Part shown: piece by piece, positions 10,764 through 21,726 of the stretch
Layout: every line of letters begins with the position of its first letter
How positions within the stretch are numbered: position 1 is the stretch's first letter
From: Skeletonema tropicum
Lineage: Eukaryota; Bacillariophyta; Thalassiosirophyceae; Thalassiosirales; Thalassiosiraceae
Assembly: GCA_037178625.1 (NCBI GenBank)
Contig: JAWZXG010000029.1
Span: 1 to 64,000 of the forward strand
Direction of reading: 5' to 3'
Length of the DNA stretch: 64,000 bases
Made by a program: the position numbers and the translations under genes
The notes under the pieces: generated by a model
What the model was told of the DNA's origin: nothing
The model's input: the letters and a program-made list of their open reading frames with translations, nothing else
Databases searched by the model: none

Positions 10764-10829
10764 GTTGACACTTGCCGATGAAGGTCTAACCGAAACGAGT
10801 TCATTACTCTACTCGTTCAAGTAATTAAC
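10764..10829 (+). ncRNA. Hammerhead-ribozyme-like motif, probably degenerate
   Basis: A three-way hammerhead layout can be drawn. Stem I is GTTGA and ACTTG at 10764-10768 and 10770-10774, pairing with TTAAC and CAAGT at 10825-10829 and 10818-10822. The core is CCGATGA at 10775-10781 (consensus CTGANGA). Stem II is GGT/ACC at 1083-85 and 89-91 of the 10.7-kb block, followed by GAAA at 10792-10795. Stem III pairs ACGAGT at 10795-10800 with ACTCGT at 10811-10816, and the cleavage position is T10817. Two deviations, core U4 changed to C and an extra A at 10782, suggest reduced or lost activity. Penelope-like elements are known to carry hammerheads, which fits the position about 175 bp after the RT. 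Confidence 0.45.
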
Positions 10830-11016
10830 GTCCTAATCTAAGTTGAAAAATATTGTATCATCACTTTCAAATCATACAGATTTTTTACTCACAATTTAAA
10901 CATCGCCGAGTTGTTGTGCCTGAGTACTGTTGACTGTGTATTGTATGAGACCGGTCATTGTCAAAGAAACTTTCCCACCTATACCCTCTTAATACGCTTG
11001 CAACTAACAAACAACC

Positions 11017-12697
11017 ATGCCGTCCTCTACTCAGAAGTGCTCTCCTATGACAAAGGCCTACACAGCTACCCTCCTTCTCTGTGCTGCCACATCGCCTTTC
11101 TTAATGAATCTACAGGGTTCCCCTCTCTTCATTCTACCCCTCCAGTTCCTCCTTCCTAAATTATCGACGACAATCCTTCATTGACTTCGAGAAGTATTCC
11201 ACACTGCAAGATGTGAATGATATCGATCAATCCATTGAGCGAAGGGCTAAGGCCACAGCCAGTGCTGATAAATGCGATAACATGCTCCTCTATTTACCCG
11301 ATGTGGAGCACTATTCTGCTCACGGTCATGGAAGTCAACTCAACAATTACATAGTGGCCGTCTTGACTGGGACGTATCTTAATCGCAATGTTCTAGTACT
11401 CGATCCACCCAATAATGGGAGCTCCTACGCTGGCGCATCACAATTTGGTTGCCCAAAGGATGCCTTTGACGAAGATCAAATGCAATCACAAGCTTCATCG
11501 TCCGATAGTTGGCAAGTTAAGGAGGACTTCCCCGGAGGATTTTCCAGACTCATTGATCACCCAACATGGCTAAGTGGTGGGTGTCCCATTCCCTGTGTCG
11601 ACACGTATGATTACAACGATTGGGCCCGTTTCGCTAGTTCATCTACATTCAAGTCACCCATCACATGCGAAGAGAATGGACGGACAGTCAATGTGATTGC
11701 GACGTCTGGGAGAGGAGTTCGCGACTACTTTCTTTCCAAGAAAAGAGGGAATGATCAAGAACAATTTGTATCCAGTGAAGGATGGGCAATGAGATTGGGT
11801 GCCACATCGGATGAGGCCAAGATATTCTCCACTTTGTCTGGGAGTATAATGTGGGATTACGCAGTAGGGTTGATGAACAAGGCTGGGTTTATGCGGTTAC
11901 AGCCATGGATTGCACGTGATGTGGAAGAGTTCCTCCAGTCATTTGATCTGTATCAAAGGATAGGTGAGAAGGATGAAGCTTATGATGCCATTCATGTGCG
12001 ACGTGGTGATAAATTGATTATGAGGCACGTAGTCAAGTGGTAAGGTATTGGTTGACCAAGGGTCATCGCGATAAGGCAAACTTACCCACAGACTACATTC
12101 CTTTTGCTCATTACTTGGATCAATTTAAGAAGGCCGAATGCCCTGTGAATGAACAGGGTGAGGTGGAGAGGATTAAACGCATTGTGTACGTCGCCACGGA
12201 TGATCCGGTCGTTGTGAAGAAGGAGATCGCCAACCTGCCCCATCACATTGACGAGCGTACGATATTGTGGAACAATTGTCATGAATTGTCGTTCTATTTC
12301 AACCCTACAGAAGAGACCGCCTTTCATTTGAATGGAGATGGAGAAGGAGGGTTTCGCGATGGGTCGATGGACAATTGTTTCTACAGGTATCATAGGAATA
12401 TTGCGAGTGTTACAGATATGATGATATTAGCCAAGGCGAGGACTGTCGTGTGAGTGCTTGTTGTCTTGTCTGTCTTCTTCTTTTGCAACCTTCTGATTGT
12501 TTGTTCACGCGCTGACTCTCAAACTTTGTGCAACTCTACTTATGAAATATTTCAGTGGAGAGTTCAATTCCAACTGGGGAAGATTACTACGAACTATGAG
12601 GGTGAGATTAGAAGACAGTGGAGAAGCAGTGTTCTCAAAAACTCTTGATATGAGAATTGCCTGGGGTGTACTGGAACCGAGGCTGCCAGGATGGTAG
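11017..12697 (+). pseudogene. Fucosyltransferase-like gene, frameshifted copy
   Basis: This copy is over 99% similar by eye to the intact gene at 16693-18372. Two single-base indels break it: an extra C in the C-run at about 11120-11124, and a missing T at about 12018 just after the HVRRGDK motif. The exon structure is otherwise kept (exon 1 ending at 12449, intron 12450-12555, exon 2 12556-12697). The indels split the frame into pieces at 11017-11159, 11213-12043 and 12037-12453. The breaks could be real or assembly errors. Reads spanning the two sites would decide. If real, this copy cannot make the full enzyme. Confidence 0.8.
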
Positions 12698-12929
12698 AGC
12701 TGAGCCACATTGTTGAAGAAGTGTGATTGAGTAAGGAAAGATTTGTTCTACAAGCTTTTACTCATGTTTATGTTGTGTACAGCTCAGGTTCAGCCCTGAT
12801 CAAGAGATACCTTTCTCTAGAAATGGAATCCAGAGTTGCGCCAGAACTTGTTTACGGCCTTCACCTTAAATCGGAGTAAAAAATATCGTTCTAACAATAA
12901 TAGAAGCAAATATCACCTGATCAGACGCG
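12605..12929. other. 3' flank shared by both fucosyltransferase copies
   Basis: Bases 12698-12929 follow the coding end and are repeated at 18373-18604 with nearly no change. They lead directly into the satellite. Nothing coding was seen. Confidence 0.6.
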
Positions 12930-13463
12930 AATTAGCACTTAAAAGACAGCTAGCGTGCGTAGAAGCGATTCTACAGTCTCGAAGCTGATATGAGAGGTCC
13001 AGTGTGGGCTGGCTTGCTGCACCTCATTAATTCAAATCGTATCTGAGTGAGTGAATATGCGAATGAGCCGCTTCTAGTGGCCCATTATACTCGGCGGTGA
13101 TACTACACAAGCACATTAGCACTGCTCAGACGGCTGGCGTGTGTAGAAGCGATGCTACAGTCTCGAAGCTGATCTGAGAGGTCCAGTGTGGGCTGGCCAG
13201 CTGCTCCTGATTTGCTTCAAATCGTATTCATCGTAGTGAATATACGCATGAGCCGCTTCTAGTGGCCCATTACAGTCGGCGGTGATATGTACTAGACAAG
13301 CACATTAGCACTGCTCAGACGGCTTACTTGCAAAGAAGCGATGCTACAGTCTCGAAGCTAATCTGAGAGGTCCAGTGTGGGCTGGCCAGCTGCACCTCAT
13401 TAATCCAGATTGTATCTTTCGTCGTGAATATACGCATGAGCATGAGCCGCTTCTAGTGGTAGG
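12930..13463. repeat. Satellite array 1a, three units of about 185 bp
   Basis: Units start at about 12933, 13118 and 13307 (spacing 185 and 189 bp). Each carries AGCACTGCTCAGACGGCT, GAAGCGATGCTACAGTCTCG and GAGCCGCTTCTAGTGGCCC. Within a unit CTCAGA and TCTGAG can pair, giving a fold-back of about 45 bases. The array is interrupted at about 13463 by unrelated DNA and resumes at 14148. Confidence 0.9.
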
Positions 13464-14147
13464 GGGGAGCAAGCCCAGAATGATGAATTTTCAAATAGGT
13501 TTTATACCAAATACTATTGCATACATGAATTCATATATATCCAATGTAGATATATCCAAAGTTTCGTGCTATTTGTTCCATTTCTTCATACCCATTTTGG
13601 CACTACATAGGAGCACATTTTTGGCCATTGAGTCATGAATTGAAAGTGATGGATGGCGCCAAATTTCGCTCCCGCAATTTATTCTATGTAGGAATTGGTA
13701 CTCAAGGTTGCGCACTCCATCTCCACCTCCTCTTTTAATCTCTATTAGGCTCTGCAAGCTACGTGTATCGAACTACTGGATTAATTATCACTTAGTAGAA
13801 CTTGAGTTACACACTTCTTTCTACTACGAATACATTACTCCCCCCCTACTTTAACATTGGTACTCAAGGTTGCGCACGCTCCATCTCCACCTCCTCTTTA
13901 GCTAATCTCCATCCGCCTTGCTTAGCCTTGATCCAAAAGCTTGGCAGCAGCTTAACTTCTTGCAAACGAGGTTCGTCATCATCTACAACATCTTCATCGT
14001 ATAGCATTTCGAAAGTTTTCTTTCTTCTCTTTATCCCAACCACCTTCCCACTATGTGGTAATATAGTAATACCACTTTATCTGATATTGGTTCATATATT
14101 GATTATAGAGAGAAGTAAGGTCGCTCGCTTCGCTCGCTCCCGCTCGC
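13464..14147. other. 684-bp block interrupting the satellite
   Basis: No satellite sequence is present here. The block contains an internal direct repeat (ATTGGTACTCAAGGTTGCGC at about 13694 and 13857) followed each time by a CT-rich CTCCATCTCCACCTCCTCTT tract. A short frame at 13802-14188 is probably accidental. No terminal repeats or target duplications were found. Confidence 0.5.
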
Positions 14148-14810
14148 TCCCCATTATAGTCGGCGGTGATACTACACAACCACATTAGCACTGCTCAGAC
14201 GGCTGGCGTGCGTAGAAGCGATGCTACAGTCTCGAAGCTGATCTGAGAGGTCCAGGGTGGGCTGGCCAGCTGCACCTCATTAATCCAAATCGTATTTATT
14301 GTCGTGAATATACGCATGAGCCGCTTCTAGTGGCCCATTATACTCGGCGGTGATACTAGACTAGCACATTAGCACTGCTCAGACGGCTGGCGTGTGTAGA
14401 AGCGATGCTACAGTCTCGAAGCTGATCTGAGAGGTCCATTGTGGGCTTGCGAGCAGCACCTCTATCTTCTACACCAAATCTTATCCATAGTCGTGAATAT
14501 ACGCATGAGCTACTTCTAGGGGCCCATTATACTTATTGAAGATACTAGACAAGCACATTAGCACTGCTCAGACGGCTGGCGTGCGTAGAAGCGATGCAAC
14601 AGTCTCGAAGCTGATCTGAGATGTCCAGTGTGGGCTGGCAAGCAGCTCCTTGTTCTACCATACCAAATCGTATCCATTGTCGCTAATATGCGCATGAGCC
14701 GCTTTCGCTGGTGTTTTTTACGTGGTGGCGATAGCCATGAAGTATGCTTTCACTCTTTCGACGTCTTGCGTGCTTAGAAACGATGCTACAGTCTCTAAGG
14801 TGATATTAGA
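14148..14810. repeat. Satellite array 1b, about four units
   Basis: Units recur at about 14183, 14367 and 14557, and the last one from about 14740 is clearly degenerate. The period is again about 185-190 bp. The unit matches arrays 1a and 2. Confidence 0.85.
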
Positions 14811-16559
14811 GGGTCTTTTTTCGTTCACAGTAAACAAGTATATATATTTTTTTTCAAGCTGTCAAAATGAGCATTGAAGTGTGCTTATTATGAAATTTGA
14901 CTAGTTAGGATGTTATAGAAGGTAAGAGGTGCTGCTCATGCCCCATTTGGAGACAGGCCTACTGACAATCTCTTCAAGGCCCTGACTGAGTCCTATTTGG
15001 GCAGACCTGAGCACCACTTTATTTAGACAGTCTATTGTGTGTAGCGCAGTCAAAGTTGGTAGAATCCACTGTCTATAGGCAATTATTAAAGTAGTTTATA
15101 TCATTTAGACGAAGAATAAGTGGTTTCAGAACATTCGATCACAAAGCAGTGACCTGGGATGCATCCTGTGACTGTGACGTCATCTGGGGAAGTACATTGT
15201 GTCCAACACTGTCAGCTTCGTCATAGATAGGTCCTGATTGCATATTAAAGTCGACTTAGATAGTAGAGAAGGAAATCAGTCAGGTTTTCAAGAATTAACC
15301 ACATCGACGGGCGCAACAACATTGATATTATGCAGCGCATGTTAGGCATCAAATCCGAATCGTTCGGACCTCAATCTTGTGACGGACGGACGATGGAGGC
15401 GTCATCAAGATCGTTCCTCTAACCTCCATGTCGATTGGCACGCCAAGACGCTTGGGTTCAGCTGTTAGTTTGTAGATAACAATCGACCCACTCCCCACCC
15501 TTTAACCAACGGGGGCACAAAAACCGCCGGGATCGGACGGTACCAACCTGGCTGCTACGGCGGGACAAATTTTTCACTGGAAAAATTGTCTCTGTCACTG
15601 AAACTCCACACAAAAAACTAACAAAACACAAAAAACACGAGTTCTACACCCTTACATGGAGGTTCTGTGCCTCCATGTCGACCCCTAACACAAATAGTCG
15701 ACCATAATACGATAGTACAGACTATTAGCGTTCGATAGAACCACTGGTCAACGTTATATGCAGTATACTCGCATAGCAGCAGCAGTACAGGCATGCAGAT
15801 CTGCCGTAGGCATGCTCATTCTAGCTCGAAATAGCAGTTATTGGTCACAAATTCGTCGGTAGGTGCTCTATCTCGACGAATTTTATTCGCTTCCGCATCA
15901 AATATTGTACAGACACTGTTTGGGATGCTACTTTCAACTGATCTATGAATTTTCGTCGGGCAAGATGGCCATATTTAGACTATTACAATTTTGTTAGTGA
16001 TTAGTGATTTGTGTGTAAAATTGTGAGCTGTCACGGCTGGTCACGGCGCGACAGTGACAATTATTTCCCGCCAGTAGGTAAGTAGACATAGGTACTAAGT
16101 ATATATGTATGTTGTAAGTATGCATGTTCACACATACAACAGCTCTCCTGCCTACCTGACCATTTAATTGGGGAATGACCAATGACTGCATACAGCCCAA
16201 CCATCGGTACTGGAATGACATACCTACAATGCTCTGATATTGTACATGATGACGTCAAAAAATGCCTTTTGCTCAGTAAGAATGACCAATGACCCAAATA
16301 CTCCTCCTCGCTCTCCATCCAGCTACATATCCAGCGGCTGAGTGGCTCGCCATTGCCTTCCTCGCTCATAAGATGGGCTGTTCAAACCGAGTGCCCCTCA
16401 TTCAATGAAGACCAACGACCAGTGACTGATTCCACCAGGTACTCTGTAGAGTGAAGAGTGACAAGAAGGACACTTACATGCATGACCGAGTGATTCCACA
16501 GGTACAAAAGTGACAAAACATAGTAATTCCATAAGTAGTACTCCTATCCAATACCACGT
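14811..16559. other. Intergenic stretch without a recognisable gene
   Basis: No coding frame of substance was found. A perfect 9-bp stem, ACATGGAGG/CCTCCATGT with a 7-base loop, lies at about 15655-15679. ATAGAACCACTGGTCA at 15735-15750 matches 3699-3714. Frames on the minus strand at 15994-16369 look accidental. The right edge is the start of the segmental duplication. Confidence 0.5.
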
Positions 16560-19050
16560 ATTTTTTACTCACAATTTAAACATCGCCGAGTTGTCCTGAG
16601 AACTGTTGACTGTGTATTGTATGAGACCGGTCATTGTCAAAGAAACTTTCCCACCTATACCCTCTTAATACGCTTGCAACTAACAAACAACCATGCCGTC
16701 CTCTACTCAGAAGTGCTCTCCTATGACAAAGGCCTACACAGCTACCCTCCTTCTCTGTGCTGCCACATCGCCTTTCTTAATGAATCTACAGGGTTCCCTC
16801 TCTTCATTCTACCCCTCCAGTTCCTCCTTCCTAAATTATCGACGACAATCCTTCATTGACTTCGAGAAGTATTCCACACTGCAAGATGTGAATGATATCG
16901 ATCAATCCATTGAGCGAAGGGCTAAGGCCACAGCCAGTGCTGATAAATGCGATAACATGCTCCTCTATTTACCCGATGTGGAGCACTATTCTGCTCACGG
17001 TCATGGAAGTCAACTCAACAATTACATAGTGGCCGTCTTGACTGGGACGTATCTTAATCGCAATGTTCTAGTACTCGATCCACCCAATAATGGGAGCTCC
17101 TACGCTGGCGCATCACAATTTGGTTGCCCAAAGGATGCCTTTGACGAAGATCAAATGCAATCACAAGCTTCATCGTCCGATAGTTGGCAAGTTAAGGAGG
17201 ACTTCCCCGGAGGATTTTCCAGACTCATTGATCACCCAACATGGCTAAGTGGTGGGTGTCCCATTCCCTGTGTCGACACGTATGATTACAACGATTGGGC
17301 CCGTTTCGCTAGTTCATCTACATTCAAGTCACCCATCACATGCGAAGAGAATGGACGGACAGTCAATGTGATTGCGACGTCTGGGAGAGGAGTTCGCGAC
17401 TACTTTCTTTCCAAGAAAAGAGGGAATGATCAAGAACAATTTGTATCCAGTGAAGGATGGGCAATGAGATTGGGTGCCACATCGGATGAGGCCAAGATAT
17501 TCTCCACTTTGTCTGGGAGTATAATGTGGGATTACGCAGTAGGGTTGATGAACAAGGCTGGGTTTATGCGGTTACAGCCATGGATTGCACGTGATGTGGA
17601 AGAGTTCCTCCAGTCATTTGATCTGTATCAAAGGATAGGTGAGAAGGATGAAGCTTATGATGCCATTCATGTGCGACGTGGTGATAAATTGATTTATGAG
17701 GCACGTAGTCAAGTGGTAAGGTATTGGTTGACCAAGGGTCATCGCGATAAGGCAAACTTACCCACAGACTACATTCCTTTTGCTCATTACTTGGATCAAT
17801 TTAAGAAGGCCGAATGCCCTGTGAATGAACAGGGTGAGGTGGAGAGGATTAAACGCATTGTGTACGTCGCCACGGATGATCCGGTCGTTGTGAAGAAGGA
17901 GATCGCCAACCTGCCCCATCACATTGACGAGCGTACGATATTGTGGAACAATTGTCATGAATTGTCGTTCTATTTCAACCCTACAGAAGAGACCGCCTTT
18001 CATTTGAATGGAGATGGAGAAGGAGGGTTTCGCGATGGGTCGATGGACAATTGTTTCTACAGGTATCATAGGAATATTGCGAGTGTTACAGATATGATGA
18101 TATTAGCCAAGGCGAGGACTGTCGTGTGAGTGCTTGTTGTCTTGTCTGCCTCTTCTTTTGCAACCTTCTGATTGTTTGTTCACGCGCTGACTCTCAAACT
18201 TTGTGCAACTCTACTTACGAAATATTTCAGCGGAGAGTTCAATTCCAACTGGGGAAGATTACTACGAACTATGAGGGTGAGATTAGAAGACAGTGGAGAA
18301 GCAGTGTTCTCAAAAACTCTTGATATGAGAATTGCCTGGGGTGTACTGGAACCGAGGCTGCCAGGATGGTAGAGCTGAGCCACATTGTTGAAGAAGTGTG
18401 ATTGAGTAAGGAAAGATTTGTTCTACAAGCTTTTACTCATGTTTATGTTGTGTACAGCTCAGGTTCAGCCCTGATCAAGAGATACCTTTCTCTAGAAATG
18501 GAATCCAGAGTTGCGCCAGAACTTGTTTACGGCCTTCACCTTAAATCGGAGTAAAAAATATCGTTCTAACAATAATAGAAGCAAATATCACCTGATCAGA
18601 CGCGAATTAGCACTTAAAAGACAGCTAGCGTGCGTAGAAGCGATTCTACAGTCTCGAAGCTGATATGAGAGGTCCAGTGTGGGCTGGCTTGCTGCACCTC
18701 ATTAATTCAAATCGTATCTGAGTGAGTGAATATGCGAATGAGCCGCTTCTAGTGGCCCATTATACTCGGCGGTGATACTACACAAGCACATTAGCACTGC
18801 TCAGACGGCTGGCGTGTGTAGAAGCGATGCTACAGTCTCGAAGCTGATCTGAGAGGTCCAGTGTGGGCTGGCCAGCTGCTCCTGATTTGCTTCAAATCGT
18901 ATTCATCGTAGTGAATATACGCATGAGCCGCTTCTAGTGGCCCATTACAGTCGGCGGTGATATGTACTAGACAAGCACATTAGCACTGCTCAGACGGCTG
19001 GCGTGCGTAGAAGCGATGCTACAGTCTAGTAGCTGATCTGAGAGGTCCAG
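16560..19050. repeat. Segmental duplication, copy 2 (copy 1 at 10881-13380)
   Basis: From TTTTTTACTCACAATTT at about 16561 the sequence follows 10882 onward with an offset of about 5676 bp through promoter, gene, 3' flank and the first satellite units. Only scattered substitutions and small indels are visible. The two copies are in direct orientation. Confidence 0.9.
16693..18372 (+). CDS. Fucosyltransferase-like glycosyltransferase (GT23-like), intact copy
   Basis: Two exons, 16693-18125 and 18231-18372 (intron 105 bp, GTGAGT...TTTCAG), encode 524 residues. A short hydrophobic segment near residues 15-30 (AYTATLLLCAA) suggests a type II Golgi anchor or signal peptide. AIHVRRGDKLIYEARSQ at about 330-346 resembles the H-x-R-R-x-D-K donor-binding motif of alpha-1,6-fucosyltransferases (NodZ/FUT8 class), and GEFNSNWGRLLR near the C-terminus, created by the splice, resembles the class's final motif. 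The likely role is transfer of fucose from GDP-fucose to N-glycans or other glycoconjugates in the Golgi; acceptor and linkage cannot be told from sequence. The start ATG is the first in the frame and is shared with the broken copy. Confidence 0.65.
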
Positions 19051-19590
19051 TGTGGGCTGGCCAGCTGCACCTCATTAATCCAAATCGTATCTATCGTCGT
19101 GAATATACGCATGAGCCGCTTCTAGTGGCCCATTATAGTCGGCGGTGATACCAGACAAGCACATTAGCACTGCTCAGACGGCTGGCGTGTATGGAAGCGA
19201 TGCTACAGTCTCGAAGCTGATCTGAGAGGTCCAGTGTGGGCTGGCCAGCTGCACCTCATTAATCCAGATTGTATCTTTCGTAGTGAATATACGCATGAGC
19301 CGCTATTAGTGGCCCATTATAGTCGGCGGTGATACTACACAAGCACATTAGAACTGCTCAGACGGCTGGCGTGCGTAGAAGCGATGCTACAGTCTCGAAG
19401 CTGATCTGAGAGGTCCAGTGTGGGCTGGCCAGCTGCACCTCATTAATCCAAATCATATCTATCGTCGTGAATATACGCATGAGCCGCTATTAGTGGCCCA
19501 TTATAGTCGGCGGTGATATGTACTAGACAAGCACATTAGCACTGCTCAGACGGCTTACTTGCAAAGAAGCGATGCTACAGTCTCGAAGAC
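18605..19590. repeat. Satellite array 2, six units of 184-189 bp
   Basis: Units begin at about 18608, 18793, 18982, 19166, 19350 and 19538; the last is cut off after ACAGTCTCGAAG. Spacings are 185, 189, 184, 184 and 188 bp. Unlike array 1 it is not interrupted. It ends about 180 bp before the CPSF30-like gene, whose promoter must therefore lie in or next to the array. Confidence 0.9.
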
Positions 19591-19767
19591 AAAAATAATC
19601 CACCAAACCAAGGGAAACCAAGCTAAAAACCCCGCCCATCAAACCCAGAAAAAAAAATTTCCATGACACCGACGCCCGACAGCGCCCGACGCCCCATGCT
19701 AAGTGAGCTTTCCAACATTGAACATTATAATTATTTCTGAACAGCCGTCAAATAACATATTTCCACC

Positions 19768-21651
19768 ATGATGGCCGAAGTAGGCAAGACAGTAATGGAG
19801 CCAGAGGCATCCAATCTCAACATGGTCGAATACGACTTTGAAAATTACGCCCTCACCCAAGGCATTCCAGAAACACTCGATCCACTCCCCTATCGCAAGG
19901 CAGGATCCGTCTTTGCCACCGGTGATGAAGCCGAACCTCAGTTGACTAGTGCCAAGCATGATCCGCGGTTAAGAACGGTTGTGTGTCGCCACTGGCTGCG
20001 TGATTTGTGTATGAAGGGTGCGGCATGTGAATTTTTACATCAGTATGATTTGAGTAAGATGCCCTTGTGTCGACATGGGGATCGATGTAAGGTGAAGGAC
20101 TGCCCATTTCGTCATATTAGCGAGGCTGATCGACTGGAATGTGTATTTTATAGTCAAGGGTTTTGTATTCACGGGCCGTTTTGTAGGTACAAGCATGTGA
20201 GGAGAGAGCGTATAGATTTGCCCTTGGTGGCGGACTTTACTTTAGGGCTGTCTCAGATGCAGGCTGGGAAAGATGGAGTGACAGTGAGAAGGCCTGCTCC
20301 CAAGCCAAATGAATTCTTCAAAGTAAGCTTATGTAAGCATTTCCTCAGCGGAGAATGTCCATTTGGAGATGGTTGTCACTTTGCCCATGGAGAAGCAGAG
20401 CTTCGAAGGTTTCCCAAACCTGGACAAGAAGAGAATCAAGCCCCAGATGGAGAGAAGGAATTATCGGATAATATGTTCGATAATCAAGAGACGACAACTG
20501 TCGATTACTATCAGGGGGGTCAGTCTGGTGGGGGGCGACCAACTCCAATCTTGGAGCCAGAGATGGCATCTTTCTACATTCTTCGTGCGGCAACTTATCG
20601 CGATTGTTCCACGTCAACCGTGAGGGGAGAGTGGTATGTTCAAAAGAAACACGCGGAGTCAATCAACAAGGCAGTGAATGGCAACAGACAAGTGATGGTA
20701 TTTTTTACTGTGGGCGATAGTCATCATATACAGGGGGCTGCATTGGTAAAATCTACCGCTTCCTATGTCAAATCAGCGGATCGCAAATATCATACCACCA
20801 GCTCTAAAAGTGAAATGGCGTTTGCAGATAAAGATGGCCCATTCTGCTACCGTTTCAAATGTGAATGGTATCGTACCTGTGAGCTTCCAACATCAACGGC
20901 TTTGGAAGCCGCCCCAGATTTGTTGTTGCCAACATCTACTACTCAATATTGCCAGGACATGACATCAAAGACGGGAGAAGCAGTGATGAAGGCTATTTGG
21001 AATTCACCGCTTTGTACATTGTACGAGAGCTGGAACAGTGCAGATTATGATGATGGGGGAGAAAAGGCGAAGAAGCCACCAGTCGGCGATGCCGTCCTCT
21101 TCGACTTCCGATGTCCGCTTCCAGACGAAATAGCTTGGCCGACGATGCCAACTCCAGGATTCATTTTTGGATGCAATTCTCAGACTATGGATGAATGTTT
21201 AGGGCGTGGATTGTTTGGACTTCCAGCACACATGAAGATTGCTGCATCAGGAATCAGACCGGGCTCGTCCATTTTCCTGTATCACGTGTCTGAAAGACTA
21301 ATCTTTGGTGTATTCGAAGCACTCACCACAGCCCAGATGAATATCGAGCCCAAGGCCTTCTCGAAGAATCCAAACGCTACAACTTCTCCTTTCCCAGTTC
21401 AAATTAGGGTACGTATTAGTCTAGAGTGCGCACCAGTGCACGATGACGACCAAGTTTTGAATGATATCTTGAGATCACGTGTTGGAGGAAGGATAGGGCC
21501 TCTCACTGTGTCCCAAGCAGAAGCATTGGCCAGTTTAATCGCGCAACAGTGTGGTGCTTTAAGTTACATGGCTGAATATCGACAAGGGGTTGAATCAGGA
21601 GCAATGAACATTCAGGCTCCTCCCATTGCGTTACCACCGCGAAAAATCTAG
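19768..21651 (+). CDS. CPSF30-like protein with CCCH fingers, YTH domain and DCD domain
   Basis: A single 627-codon exon. Residues 73-143 hold three CCCH fingers (CRHWLRDLC..CEFLH, CRHGDRC..CPFRH, CVFYSQGFC..CRYKH) and residues 189-207 a fourth (CKHFLSGEC..CHFAH), the arrangement of cleavage/polyadenylation factor CPSF30/Yth1. Residues about 267-400 match a YTH m6A-reader domain: ASFYILRA start, W289 in RGEW and W367 in CEWYRTCELP at the positions of two aromatic-cage tryptophans. Residues about 463-590 match a DCD domain (GFIFGCNSQTMDECL..GLFGLP, then IFGVFEA and FPVQIRVR). Plants have a CPSF30-YTH fusion; the added DCD domain is unusual. The likely role is m6A-guided poly(A)-site choice in the nucleus. 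The ATG at 19771 is an alternative start one codon later. Confidence 0.85.
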   Translation: MMAEVGKTVMEPEASNLNMVEYDFENYALTQGIPETLDPLPYRKAGSVFATGDEAEPQLTSAKHDPRLRTVVCRHWLRDLCMKGAACEFLHQYDLSKMPLCRHGDRCKVKDCPFRHISEADRLECVFYSQGFCIHGPFCRYKHVRRERIDLPLVADFTLGLSQMQAGKDGVTVRRPAPKPNEFFKVSLCKHFLSGECPFGDGCHFAHGEAELRRFPKPGQEENQAPDGEKELSDNMFDNQETTTVDYYQGGQSGGGRPTPILEPEMASFYILRAATYRDCSTSTVRGEWYVQKKHAESINKAVNGNRQVMVFFTVGDSHHIQGAALVKSTASYVKSADRKYHTTSSKSEMAFADKDGPFCYRFKCEWYRTCELPTSTALEAAPDLLLPTSTTQYCQDMTSKTGEAVMKAIWNSPLCTLYESWNSADYDDGGEKAKKPPVGDAVLFDFRCPLPDEIAWPTMPTPGFIFGCNSQTMDECLGRGLFGLPAHMKIAASGIRPGSSIFLYHVSERLIFGVFEALTTAQMNIEPKAFSKNPNATTSPFPVQIRVRISLECAPVHDDDQVLNDILRSRVGGRIGPLTVSQAEALASLIAQQCGALSYMAEYRQGVESGAMNIQAPPIALPPRKI

Positions 21652-21726
21652 CAGCAGCAATATTCATAAAGTATCTGTCAATCATACAATAAAGTTTTTG
21701 TTAATCTATTCTTTCACCTTAAAGTA

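Noticed and set aside
12930..14810. CRISPR array
   Set aside because: The repeats are about 185 bp with no unique spacers of constant size, in a eukaryotic context. They are satellite units.
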